This document shows positions 8,325 to 14,843 of a stretch of 14,843 bases of DNA, in pieces. Both the position numbers and the translations under genes were made by a program. Positions within the stretch are counted from its first letter, which is position 1. Every line of letters begins with the position of its first letter. The notes beneath the pieces were generated by a model. That model saw nothing but the letters and a program-made list of their open reading frames with translations. It made no database searches and had not been told where the DNA came from. The DNA is from GWF2-38-10 sp964527595 (GTDB taxonomy: Bacteria; Babelota; Babeliae; Babelales; RVW-14), in NCBI GenBank assembly GCA_964527595.1, contig CAZGPI010000019.1:1-14843 (forward strand), read 5' to 3'.

Positions 8325-8349
8325 ATGAGGCCCGCATTGCGGGCCTCAT
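8325..8349 (-). terminator. Hairpin terminator between rpsA and ndk
   Basis: An 11-base perfect stem (8325-8335 with 8339-8349), rich in GC, closes a 3-base loop. On the minus strand it is followed by a T-rich stretch (8311-8325, interrupted by ATTAAA). It lies 21 bases after the rpsA stop and just upstream of the ndk ribosome binding site. It may be a partial terminator that sets the ratio of ndk to rpsA transcript. Confidence 0.7.
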
Positions 8350-8370
8350 GAATTAACTAAGCCGTTATGC

Positions 8371-10323
8371 TTATTTATCTTCTGGTTTGTCTTGTTGTTT
8401 TATCTTGGCTGCGTGTTCCTCAAGTGCTTGTTGTAAAGAACCTTTAGGTTGAGATGATTGTGTTGGTTGTTGTGTGTATTGTTCTTTTGGTTTTACAAAC
8501 GCTCTTGGCTGTTCTTGACGAGATTGCTCTTGTCTTGGTTGTGCTGGTCTTGGCGCGCGTTCTTGTTGATCTTGTCTTGGTTGTTGTTGTGGGCGCGGTG
8601 CACGTTCTTGTTGTTCTTGTCTTGGCTGTTCAGGTCTTGCTTGTTGTTCTTGTTGATCTTGTTCTGGTTTAGGTTCTTTGATTGCTCTTAGGCTTAAACC
8701 AAGCTTGCGATCATCTGCGCTGACCTTAATAACTTTGAACTTCTCTAGTTGACCTACTTTAAGAATATCGTCGACCTTGGTAACTTCAGCGTTTGATAGT
8801 TCAGAGATGTGTACCAAGCCTTCAATACCCGTTGAGAGTTTGATAAATGCGCCAAAACTGGTGATCTTGGAGACGGTACCTTCAACGGTTGATCCGACTG
8901 CATATTCATTAGCAACATTTGCCCAAGGATCTTTTTCTAGTTGTTTAACACCGAGAGAAACCTTGCGGTTGTCGGCGTCGATTGAAAGGATAATGGCATC
9001 AACCATATCACCTTTTTTGTACTTATCGCCTGGATGTGCAATGTGATCGGTCCATGAAAGGTCGGAGATATGTACCAAGCCATCTACACCATCAAGTAAT
9101 TGAACGAAAAGACCAAAGTCGGTGATATTGGTAATTTTACCAGTAATCTTATCGCCGATCTTGAATTTTTCGGCAACCGCTTTCCAAGGATCTTCGGACA
9201 ATTGTTTGATGCTCAATGACATACGGCGGTTGTCTTTATCAAGTGCAACGACCAATGCTTCAATGGTTTGACCAACCGTAAAGTGTTTTGACAAGTTGCT
9301 GATACGTTCGGTCCACGAGATTTCGGAGATATGTACCAAGCCTTCAACACCTTTTTCAACTTCAACAAACAGACCGTAATCTGTAATGCTGGAGATGCGG
9401 CCAGAAACCTTTGAGCCAAGTGGGTACTTGGAATTGACGTTTTCCCAAGGATTTGGCGTCAATTGTTTCATGCCAAGTGAGATTTTTTCATGCTTCTTAT
9501 CAAATGCAATGACTTTTACTGGAATGGTGCTGCCAATTTTGACCAATTCGCTTGGGTGTGCGATGCGACCCCAAGACATATCGGTGATGTGCAACAAGCC
9601 ATCGATGCCACCAACGTCGATAAATACGCCGTAGCTTGTGATGTTTTTAACAACACCTTGCAAGATTTGGCCGTCTTGAATAACTTCAAGGGCTTTCTTC
9701 TTGTCTTCGGTGCGTTGTTCTTCAATGTATTTTCTGCGAGAAATGATGATATTTCCGCGTTTCTTGTTTACTTTCAAGATTTTGCAGGTAACTTCCTGAT
9801 CAACGAATTGATCAAAATCGGTAACGCGTTGAACGTCAACTTGTGATCCAGGCAAGAATGCTGGGATACCAACGTCGACACTCAAGCCACCCTTTACCTT
9901 GTGAGTAACAATACCGGTAACAGGCTCGTCTCTTTCTGCAAGTGCAGCAATATTGTCCCAAGCTTTGAGAGCTTTTGCTTTTTGGTAAGACAAAACGACC
10001 ATGCCGTTTTTATCTTCAAGTCTGTCGAGGATAACCTCAATAGGCTCGTTGAGTGCTATTTTCTTGAGTTCATATTCAGAGAACTCGAAGTTTGGGATAA
10101 GTCCATCGGATTTGTAGTCGATGCTTACCAAAACGCCGTTACTGTCTTTAGCAACAACGCGGCCAGCGACTATTTTTCCGACTTGGAACTTGGTGCCAAA
10201 TTCTTCGTAAATACCAGCGAGTTCTTTTTGGAGCGATTCGTCAACCTTAAACTCTTCTTCTTCGTAAAGAAAGGCGCTTGTGGTTGGAACAGGAATGTTG
10301 GAAAAACTTTTTTCCTTAAACAT
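8371..10323 (-). CDS. rpsA: 30S ribosomal protein S1, six S1 domains with Q/R/P-rich tail (650 aa)
   Basis: S1 helps the 30S subunit bind mRNA and melt structure at the ribosome binding site. Six S1 (OB-fold) domains are visible, starting near residues 47, 133, 217, 302, 388 and 475. The last four have the strong RNA-binding signature (YGVFIDV...GLLHITDMSW, YGLFVEV...GLVHISEISW and so on); the first two are more divergent, as in E. coli S1, where they bind the ribosome. After about residue 550 comes a 100-residue Gln/Arg/Pro/Glu-rich tail, which E. coli S1 lacks. I chose ATG 10323 over the TTG at 10350: AAGAAGGA lies exactly 7 bases before the ATG, and nothing similar precedes the TTG. The family call is certain; the tail's role is unknown. 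Confidence 0.96.
   Translation of the reverse strand: MFKEKSFSNIPVPTTSAFLYEEEEFKVDESLQKELAGIYEEFGTKFQVGKIVAGRVVAKDSNGVLVSIDYKSDGLIPNFEFSEYELKKIALNEPIEVILDRLEDKNGMVVLSYQKAKALKAWDNIAALAERDEPVTGIVTHKVKGGLSVDVGIPAFLPGSQVDVQRVTDFDQFVDQEVTCKILKVNKKRGNIIISRRKYIEEQRTEDKKKALEVIQDGQILQGVVKNITSYGVFIDVGGIDGLLHITDMSWGRIAHPSELVKIGSTIPVKVIAFDKKHEKISLGMKQLTPNPWENVNSKYPLGSKVSGRISSITDYGLFVEVEKGVEGLVHISEISWTERISNLSKHFTVGQTIEALVVALDKDNRRMSLSIKQLSEDPWKAVAEKFKIGDKITGKITNITDFGLFVQLLDGVDGLVHISDLSWTDHIAHPGDKYKKGDMVDAIILSIDADNRKVSLGVKQLEKDPWANVANEYAVGSTVEGTVSKITSFGAFIKLSTGIEGLVHISELSNAEVTKVDDILKVGQLEKFKVIKVSADDRKLGLSLRAIKEPKPEQDQQEQQARPEQPRQEQQERAPRPQQQPRQDQQERAPRPAQPRQEQSRQEQPRAFVKPKEQYTQQPTQSSQPKGSLQQALEEHAAKIKQQDKPEDK
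8524..8613 (-). repeat. Two 45-bp tandem units in the rpsA tail
   Basis: Residues 571-585 and 586-600 are near copies of a 15-residue unit starting QQERAPRP, followed by Q/P/R. Similar PRQEQ fragments continue on both sides (about 8475-8673). The low-complexity DNA yields long open frames on the opposite strand that are not genes. Confidence 0.75.
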
Positions 10324-10343
10324 TAGACAATCCTTCTTAGAGC

Positions 10344-10364
10344 GCAGCAAGCGATGGCTGCTGC
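10344..10364 (-). promoter_or_regulatory. Small hairpin in the rpsA leader
   Basis: GCAGCA (10359-10364 on the minus strand) can pair with TGCTGC (10344-10349) across a 9-base loop, ending 5 bases before the AAGAAGGA of rpsA. In E. coli, S1 represses its own translation through leader hairpins, so a similar role is possible here; six base pairs alone are weak evidence. Confidence 0.3.
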
Positions 10365-10382
10365 ATTGTTAGGGGGTTTAGA

Positions 10383-10410
10383 CTTATAATTCTTCAATTT
10401 GCTCACCCAA
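10383..10410 (-). promoter_or_regulatory. Possible rpsA promoter
   Basis: On the minus strand TTGGGT (10405-10410) and TATAAG (10383-10388) are 16 bases apart. Transcription would begin near 10376, giving a leader of about 50 bases that contains the small hairpin. The -10 is good and the -35 poor. Confidence 0.4.
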
Positions 10411-10507
10411 AATAGCAAATAAAAGACGTTTGGGCAAATAAAACAACCAAACATGTCGAAACGCCGTAGACAAAAAGAGGCCTTTTTATAGGTAAATAAT
10501 AATGTTT

Positions 10508-10546
10508 TTGACAAATAGAACGTTATCGATAAGCTTAGTCTATAAT
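10508..10546 (+). promoter_or_regulatory. Probable deaD promoter region
   Basis: A perfect TTGACA (10508-10513) and a perfect TATAAT (10541-10546) are present, but 27 bases apart, which is too far for one standard promoter. Either TATAAT works with a poor -35 near 10518, or TTGACA works with TAAGCT at 10530-10535 (16-base gap). In either case the deaD leader is about 190-200 bases long. The remaining sequence between this site and the rpsA promoter shows nothing I could identify. Confidence 0.45.
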
Positions 10547-10604
10547 CAATAAAGATGGGTGGGGTTCGATAGCTAAAAAAATGATTTAATTTGTGTCTAG
10601 CAAT

Positions 10605-10726
10605 CTATACCTAAGCTCGGATCCTTGCATGGACGCGGGGTATCTTTCTTAAAACTATTAAGAAATCTTTAATTATCACAGAAAAATGTCGATGCCTTTT
10701 TAGTTGGGCCGCGACTTAGGTTATAG
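10605..10726 (+). promoter_or_regulatory. Long-range inverted repeat in the deaD leader (candidate structured RNA)
   Basis: CTATACCTAAG (10605-10615) pairs with CTTAGGTTATAG (10715-10726): 11 base pairs with one bulged base, across about 100 bases. Inside, CGCGG (10634-10638) can pair with CCGCG (10709-10713), and TTTCTTAA (10645-10652) with TTAAGAAA (10658-10665) over a 5-base loop. The right arm ends within the TAGAGG Shine-Dalgarno of deaD (10724-10729), so folding would partly hide it. It resembles no riboswitch, SRP, tmRNA or RNase P RNA that I recognise. Confidence 0.4.
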
Positions 10727-10741
10727 AGGTATCATAATTTC

Positions 10742-12190
10742 ATGATGAAAAAATTAAAATTCGAAGATTTAAGTTTATCGAAGGAAATGCTTAAGGCTAT
10801 TGCTGATCTTGGTTTTGAAGAAGCATCACCAATTCAAGCAGAGTCAATTCCTTTTTTACTTGAAGGCCGAGATGTTGTTGGTCAAGCAATGACCGGAACC
10901 GGTAAAACAGCCGCTTTTGGTATTCCATTGATTGAAAAAGTCGATGCAAAATCTCATGCTGTTCAGGCGTTAGTGCTTTGCCCTACGCGTGAGCTTGCAA
11001 TTCAAGTATCGGTTGAATTAAATAAGTTATTAAAATATAAACGCGGAATGTGTGCATTGCCTGTTTATGGCGGACAACCTATTGATCGTCAAATAAGGGC
11101 ATTGGAACGCGGCGTGCAAATCGTTATCGGAACACCTGGTCGTTTGATTGATCATATTGAGCGCCGTACGCTTAATTTGAGCGGCGTAACAACTGTTGTG
11201 CTCGATGAAGCTGATCAAATGTTAGATATGGGATTTCGTGACGACATCGAAATGATCTTGCAGCAAACGAAAAAAGAACGACAGACAGTGTTGTTTTCTG
11301 CAACCATCTCCCAAGAAATTGCTACGTTAGCCAAGCGCTATCAAAACAATCCTCATACAATAAAGATTGCTCACGAAAAAGTTACTGTTCCAGCGGTTGA
11401 GCAAGTTTATTTTGATATTGATCCACGAGCAAAGCTTGAACTTCTTACTCGTTTGATCGATTTGCATGATCTTAAATTATCAATTGTGTTTTGTAACACC
11501 AAGCGCAAAGTTGATGACGTTGTTACCGGTTTAATATCTCGCGGTTATTCTGCTGATGGTATTCATGGTGACATTTCTCAGCCAAAGCGTGATCGTGTTA
11601 TGGATAAGTTTAGAAGAGGGGCTTTCGACATTTTGGTTGCAACTGACGTTGCTGCCCGTGGTATAGACGTACCAGATGTTGAAGCAGTTTTCAACTTTGA
11701 AATTCCACAAGACGAAGAGTCTTATGTTCACCGTATTGGTAGAACAGGCCGTGCCGGCAAAGCTGGTAAGGCATTTAGTTTTGTTTCTGGACGCGAGCAA
11801 TATGAATTTAAAGCGATCCTACGCTATACAAAGGCTATTATAGAAAGAAAGCCATTGCCATTGCTTGATCATCTTGATGAACTCAAAAACAATAAGATGT
11901 TTATTGAGATTAAAAAGATTATTCAAGAAGGCGATCTAGACAGATACCTTAAGCTTGTTGAGCAATTGGTTGCACAAGATCACACAGCAATTGAAATTGC
12001 AGCAGCACTCTTGAAGAAGGTTTCGCATAAAAAGGGACAATCTAAAGAAGATCTCCTTGCTAATGCATTACCTCAAGTTGCTTCAAGAGATGATCGTCCA
12101 TATGATCGACGTCGTTTTGGCGGTCGCGGTGGCGGTAGTGGCGGGTCCTCTCGTCGACCTTCATCACCACGCAGCTGGAGCAGCCGTTAA
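10742..12190 (+). CDS. deaD: DEAD-box ATP-dependent RNA helicase, DeaD/CsdA type (482 aa)
   Basis: It unwinds RNA duplexes using ATP; DeaD/CsdA proteins act in ribosome assembly, mRNA turnover and cold adaptation. All core motifs are intact: Q motif around Q32, Walker A AMTGTGKT (49-56), PTRELAIQ, YGGQ, TPGRLIDH, DEAD (155-158), SAT (186-188), ATDVAARGIDV and HRIGRTGRAG (330-339). After the two RecA domains, a helical region with DLDRYLKLVEQL and EIAAALLKK matches the DeaD C-terminal extension. The last 35 residues are Arg/Gly/Ser-rich (RFGGRGGGSGGSS), a nonspecific RNA-binding tail. Two ATGs are adjacent (10742, 10745); an in-frame TAG at 10724 with no other start between excludes a longer form. 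The Shine-Dalgarno is somewhat distant (about 12 bases). The gene is monocistronic, with a terminator just downstream. Confidence 0.93.
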   Translation: MMKKLKFEDLSLSKEMLKAIADLGFEEASPIQAESIPFLLEGRDVVGQAMTGTGKTAAFGIPLIEKVDAKSHAVQALVLCPTRELAIQVSVELNKLLKYKRGMCALPVYGGQPIDRQIRALERGVQIVIGTPGRLIDHIERRTLNLSGVTTVVLDEADQMLDMGFRDDIEMILQQTKKERQTVLFSATISQEIATLAKRYQNNPHTIKIAHEKVTVPAVEQVYFDIDPRAKLELLTRLIDLHDLKLSIVFCNTKRKVDDVVTGLISRGYSADGIHGDISQPKRDRVMDKFRRGAFDILVATDVAARGIDVPDVEAVFNFEIPQDEESYVHRIGRTGRAGKAGKAFSFVSGREQYEFKAILRYTKAIIERKPLPLLDHLDELKNNKMFIEIKKIIQEGDLDRYLKLVEQLVAQDHTAIEIAAALLKKVSHKKGQSKEDLLANALPQVASRDDRPYDRRRFGGRGGGSGGSSRRPSSPRSWSSR

Positions 12191-12214
12191 TCAATTTAAC
12201 GTAATTTGATTTTT

Positions 12215-12262
12215 AAAGCCCTGAATAACTAGCGTGAGACCATGCTAACTATTCAGGGCTTT
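12215..12262 (+). terminator. Rho-independent terminator of deaD
   Basis: A 13-base stem (12215-12227 with 12250-12262) is topped by a 2-by-2 internal loop and a 4-base pair stem, with a T run at 12260-12267. It starts 24 bases after the deaD stop. Transcription from the minus-strand gene ending at 12330 converges on it and may be stopped by the same hairpin, though its T run on that side is only three bases. Confidence 0.88.
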
Positions 12263-12329
12263 TTTTTGCGTATTGGAATTGCTCTTAGGGGGTTGCCCAA
12301 GGGGGAACGCCTTGGGGTAATTGTTTTGA

Positions 12330-13331
12330 TTAAGATTGTCCCTCGATAACGAAGTGGTATAGGGCCTGATTTGTTTTAGGGGTTTGGTTCTTCTTGCAGC
12401 GCTTTTCTTTGCTAACGCTTGCCAAAATCGGAAGGTTGATGCCCGTGTTGCATTGATTAAGATTTTTGAGTAAGCGGGTAATCGAAGTTCCTGTTGAGCT
12501 TGTTCCATTAATGGTAATGTGGTGAGGTTTGGTTTTTTTATCTATTAATTGTTTGCCGGTGCGTTGGTTGCTCGGTGATGCATGTTGTTTTTTGTTTGCG
12601 TTTCCAATGGTGATTGATTTTAGCCAGAGGGTTGCCGGGGTTTGGTGTGCGATAGTTCTGATGATGGTATTTGGGTTGTGCATCTTGCCAAGAACGTTTT
12701 GTATAGCCAAATCCTTTGCCTGCAATAATTTGATATCAGATTTCAATCTATTTGTTTCATTAAATTGTTTTTCGTGGTCGGTATTGGTTGTTTTAAGTTC
12801 GGCTGCTTGATTGGTGAGTGAAGTGATCATGTTGCCCAGCTCCCGTTGTTTTAATGTGATGCCTATGCCGAGCATGCATGATGCTGCGAGGATAAGCGAT
12901 AGCCAGAATTTTGGTGATCGTGAGTTGGGTTGATAAAGTAATTCAAGTAGATTGATCTCATGATGTTGGTTTTTAGCATAGCCTATATAGACAAGGTGCA
13001 CGCCAGTTTTTGCCAGGGCTAGCGTGTATTGTAATACCAAAAAAGGCAACAGCGGCGATGTTTGATCTATGCTTGGCGGCAGTTGAACATTAGTGGTCGG
13101 TCTGCTGGGTTTAATTGAGCTGATATATGAAGTTAATTGGGTAATGAATATGGATGGTTTGAATAATAGGCCATGGTAAATGGTGCGCGGCTCAAGGTTT
13201 ATTGTTGTCGGATGATCAATATTTGACGTTTGCGTGATGATTAAGCGATCTTCATGGATTGTTATTGAGAGAATTGATTGCTTGGAGCGGTGGGCGGAAA
13301 AAGGATTAAAAATGCTTATAAAGCCGGCCAT
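12330..13331 (-). CDS. PilM/PilN-like type IV pilus or secretion inner-membrane protein (333 aa)
   Basis: One membrane segment (FWLSLILAASCMLGIGITL, residues 142-160) is preceded by INLLELLYQP, which resembles the short cytoplasmic INLLPWR start of PilN. It is followed by a coiled-coil-like stretch (165-215) and by a periplasmic part with PilN features: TPATLWLKSITIG (231-243), then HITINGTSSTGTSITRLLKNLNQ (271-293). Residues 1-118 (SILSITIHEDRLIITQ and on) look like a trimmed PilM-type domain, so this may be a PilM-PilN fusion. PilM and PilN bridge the cytoplasmic motor and the outer parts of type IV pilus machines. Its ATG overlaps the stop of the kinase upstream (TAATG), so the two are probably translated together. 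No other pilus gene lies in the window. The assignment rests on pattern resemblance only. Confidence 0.5.
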   Translation of the reverse strand: MAGFISIFNPFSAHRSKQSILSITIHEDRLIITQTSNIDHPTTINLEPRTIYHGLLFKPSIFITQLTSYISSIKPSRPTTNVQLPPSIDQTSPLLPFLVLQYTLALAKTGVHLVYIGYAKNQHHEINLLELLYQPNSRSPKFWLSLILAASCMLGIGITLKQRELGNMITSLTNQAAELKTTNTDHEKQFNETNRLKSDIKLLQAKDLAIQNVLGKMHNPNTIIRTIAHQTPATLWLKSITIGNANKKQHASPSNQRTGKQLIDKKTKPHHITINGTSSTGTSITRLLKNLNQCNTGINLPILASVSKEKRCKKNQTPKTNQALYHFVIEGQS

Positions 13332-14455
13332 TATTGTAAGGCACAGTGTTGTAGGAGTTTTCGGTCGATGGTTGTGTGTTGCACTTCTAGTTGCTGGCGT
13401 GTTAGTAAGCCAACCTTGGCCCCTTGGCCTTGTAGAACTGATGCGCTGTTGATAATGCCATTTTGCAGAGCGTCATCAATGGTGTAGCCAAGCAATAAGC
13501 TGGCAACAAAACATGAACCAAAGGCATCTCCACCGCCGACGGTATTAGTGACTGCGATTTTCATGCTTGGGCAAAAGGTAACTTGGTTTTGCGTCGCAAC
13601 GTAAACACCGTTACATCCATTGGTGACGACCACAATTCGTGGACCCATTTTCAAAACTTCTTTAAAAAACTGTCTTAGGCTAAAAAAGCGGTCTGCATAA
13701 GCTAGAGGGTTGCTAAGAAGGTATGCTTGCTCGTTGGGTTGGTTGATTCCGCTTGGTTGTCCTTGTTCGCACCACTCAAGAGCTTTGTGGTAGCTTTGGT
13801 CTCCTTGCACGAGGGCGAGCATAAAGATTTGGGCTTCAGCGCTATTGAGGATAATGATATCGATGTTTTTAAGTGATTCTTTGAGGACTTGCGTGCCTTT
13901 GGCGAGCTGACTGACGCCGGGGTTGACGGCAACCGGAACATGATGCTTTTTTGCCAAAGAGGTGAGTTGCGGAAGCATTTCTGCTGATTCGTGGCTTAGT
14001 GAGGTTATATATAGATGATTGCAATCTGCAATGTAGTCGGCCGGGATTTTATCAACCGATAGATGGCGATTGGCTCCGCGGTAGGCAAATATGGTTGATT
14101 CGCCTTGCTGTGAGTTAATAATGAACGATTGACCGGTGTTCACGGTTTGGTCAATGTGGATAAATGAAGGGCTGACGCCTTCTTGGATGAGGTTGGTGCT
14201 TACGGCTTTGCCCGCGGCATCATTACCAATGTTACAGAAACAGCTTGTATTGAACCCTAGCCGAGCAAAAGACACGGCGGCATTTGTCGCGCCTCCGCCA
14301 GTTTCGTAGTTAACGGTGGCGATTTCTTTTTTTTCTCCAGATTCAAAAAGCATGTAATTGGCGACCAGGTTTTTTTTTACAATGGTCATGAAATCAGAGC
14401 CTTCATAGTGCAAAAACACGTCCTGGGTGGCTCCTCCGACCGTTAAGATATTCAT
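13331..14455 (-). CDS. PfkB-family carbohydrate/nucleoside kinase (374 aa)
   Basis: Members transfer phosphate from ATP to a sugar or nucleoside hydroxyl in the cytoplasm. The N-terminal signature GGGATNAAVSFARLG starts at residue 53. The C-terminal signature is NTVGGGDAF (304-312), containing the anion hole and catalytic base D310; the usual form is DTxGAGD, so D is replaced by N and A by G. The start MNILTVGGATQDVF is typical (substrate-binding first strand). The protein is some 50 residues longer than ribokinase, apparently because of an insert near 215-265 (QGDQSYHKALEWCEQ and on). AGGGAG lies 6 bases before the ATG. The substrate cannot be named: ribokinase-like and adenosine kinase-like members share these motifs. 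It is first in a two-gene unit with the PilN-like gene. Confidence 0.88.
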   Translation of the reverse strand: MNILTVGGATQDVFLHYEGSDFMTIVKKNLVANYMLFESGEKKEIATVNYETGGGATNAAVSFARLGFNTSCFCNIGNDAAGKAVSTNLIQEGVSPSFIHIDQTVNTGQSFIINSQQGESTIFAYRGANRHLSVDKIPADYIADCNHLYITSLSHESAEMLPQLTSLAKKHHVPVAVNPGVSQLAKGTQVLKESLKNIDIIILNSAEAQIFMLALVQGDQSYHKALEWCEQGQPSGINQPNEQAYLLSNPLAYADRFFSLRQFFKEVLKMGPRIVVVTNGCNGVYVATQNQVTFCPSMKIAVTNTVGGGDAFGSCFVASLLLGYTIDDALQNGIINSASVLQGQGAKVGLLTRQQLEVQHTTIDRKLLQHCALQ

Positions 14456-14487
14456 TAATGTCTCCCTAAAAATGTGTTAAATAACTT

Positions 14488-14517
14488 AGTTTACGTGGCT
14501 AAATATAAAAAGTTCAA
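14488..14517 (-). promoter_or_regulatory. Possible promoter of the kinase operon
   Basis: On the minus strand TTGAAC (14512-14517) and TAAACT (14488-14493) are separated by 18 bases, each matching consensus at four of six positions. It lies back to back with the rRNA promoter region. Weak call. Confidence 0.3.
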
Positions 14518-14534
14518 GTTTGTGTATTTTTTCT

Positions 14535-14562
14535 TTGACATTGGTGTTGGTTGAGATATACT
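14535..14562 (+). promoter_or_regulatory. Upstream rRNA promoter (P1)
   Basis: TTGACA (14535-14540) and TATACT (14557-14562) are 16 bases apart, the best sigma-70-type promoter in the window. Transcription would start near 14569, about 250 bases before 16S. Confidence 0.7.
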
Positions 14563-14660
14563 TTGCCCTGTTGTTAAGTGAAATTTGTTTTGCGTGTTTG
14601 AAATTTTCTAGACGATGTTTTGAGCGGTTTTGATAAATAAAAAAAAGTTAAAAAAATTGC

Positions 14661-14689
14661 TTGAAATTTTAAAAAGAAAAAAGTACAAT
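14661..14689 (+). promoter_or_regulatory. Downstream rRNA promoter (P2)
   Basis: TTGAAA (14661-14666) and TACAAT (14684-14689) are exactly 17 bases apart, with an A/T-rich stretch upstream that could serve as an UP element. Tandem P1/P2 promoters are common before rRNA operons. This one would give a leader of about 125 bases. Confidence 0.65.
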
Positions 14690-14822
14690 GGTAACACATT
14701 TGAGAACTGCAACACGATATGATTCGGTGGGGGAAACAAAAAATTGAATTATCTTTGAAATACACGGAGACGGAAGGTAATTTTAAAATTACCTGAATTT
14801 GGAGGACTCTTAGTCAATTTTA
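14690..14822 (+). other. rRNA leader with a perfect 20-base palindrome
   Basis: The transcribed leader upstream of 16S contains the palindrome at 14775-14794 (AGGTAATTTT and its complement), which could fold as a hairpin in RNA. TATCTTTGAAA at 14750-14760 is a weak look-alike of the antitermination boxA. The 16S 5' processing stem would need its partner downstream of the window. No gene is seen in 14456-14822. Confidence 0.5.
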
Positions 14823-14843
14823 GATATGGAGAGTTTGATCCTG
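14823..14843 (+). rRNA. rrs: 16S rRNA, 5' end only
   Basis: The window ends in AGAGTTTGATCCTG (14830-14843), the near-universal sequence at E. coli positions 8-21 of 16S rRNA (primer 27F site). The mature end is placed about 7 bases before it by analogy with E. coli. Promoters and leader upstream fit. Only 14 diagnostic bases are present, but they are highly specific. Confidence 0.9.

Noticed and set aside
8454..8691. Plus-strand Leu/Val-rich frames that look like membrane proteins
   Set aside because: They are the complement of the Gln/Arg/Pro-rich tail of rpsA; the apparent hydrophobicity comes from low-complexity codons read backwards.
10324..10350. Longer rpsA product starting at TTG 10350
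   Set aside because: The well-placed AAGAAGGA lies inside this extension, seven bases before the ATG at 10323, and the extra nine residues are not S1-like.
10547..10741. tmRNA, RNase P RNA, SRP RNA or 6S RNA between rpsA and deaD
   Set aside because: I could not find the conserved sequence elements of the first three, and the fold is too short and lacks the long paired arms expected for 6S; kept only as an unnamed structured leader.
12296..12316. Hairpin CCCAAGG/CCTTGGG downstream of the PilN-like gene
   Set aside because: Seven base pairs without a T run on the minus strand; not enough for a terminator call, though some role in 3' end formation is possible.
12245..12508. Minus-strand 87-codon frame overlapping the end of the PilN-like gene
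   Set aside because: Another frame of the same strand over the real gene, extending into the deaD terminator; no start signal or recognisable motif.

Overview
The window reads as chromosome from a low-to-moderate GC bacterium. It ends in the first bases of a 16S rRNA gene and carries ordinary housekeeping genes (ndk, rpsA, a DeaD-type RNA helicase, a PfkB sugar kinase) beside very large exported repeat proteins. A giant WD40-like/beta-helix secreted protein, a stripped-down PilM/PilN-like protein and compact operons remind me of Candidatus Dependentiae (TM6/Babeliae), the reduced-genome endosymbionts of protists. That placement is inference from gene style; the 16S gene continuing to the right would settle it.

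Left third (1-7708, all minus strand): an accessory locus of exported repeat proteins. A partial gene (1-658) encodes a signal peptide and a Tyr-rich repeat in 21- and 24-residue units. Upstream of it lies a 24-codon relic (719-793) that looks like the two ends of a large exported-protein gene joined with the middle missing. Its promoter, ribosome binding site, start and last codons all match those of the 2240-codon gene next door (986-7708). That giant protein has a signal peptide, a seven-bladed WD40-like propeller inserted near the start of a long parallel beta-helix, and about five copies of a beta-helix module, two of them clear 423-residue tandem copies.

Middle (7709-12262): ndk and rpsA lie on the minus strand, each followed by a hairpin terminator. 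rpsA has six S1 domains and an unusual Gln/Arg/Pro-rich tail. A 418-base divergent intergenic region separates rpsA from deaD on the plus strand. The deaD leader is long and holds an inverted repeat whose right arm runs into the Shine-Dalgarno.

Right (12330-14843): a minus-strand pair, a PfkB-family kinase followed by a PilM/PilN-like membrane protein, overlapping by one base (TAATG). Divergent from it are two good promoters in tandem, a leader and the 5' end of 16S rRNA.

The most notable material is the exported-repeat-protein locus: shared promoter, shared C-terminal His-x-Ala-Phe-Arg-Glu ending, tandem kilobase-scale duplications and an internally deleted relic point to a family of surface or secreted proteins evolving by duplication and deletion.
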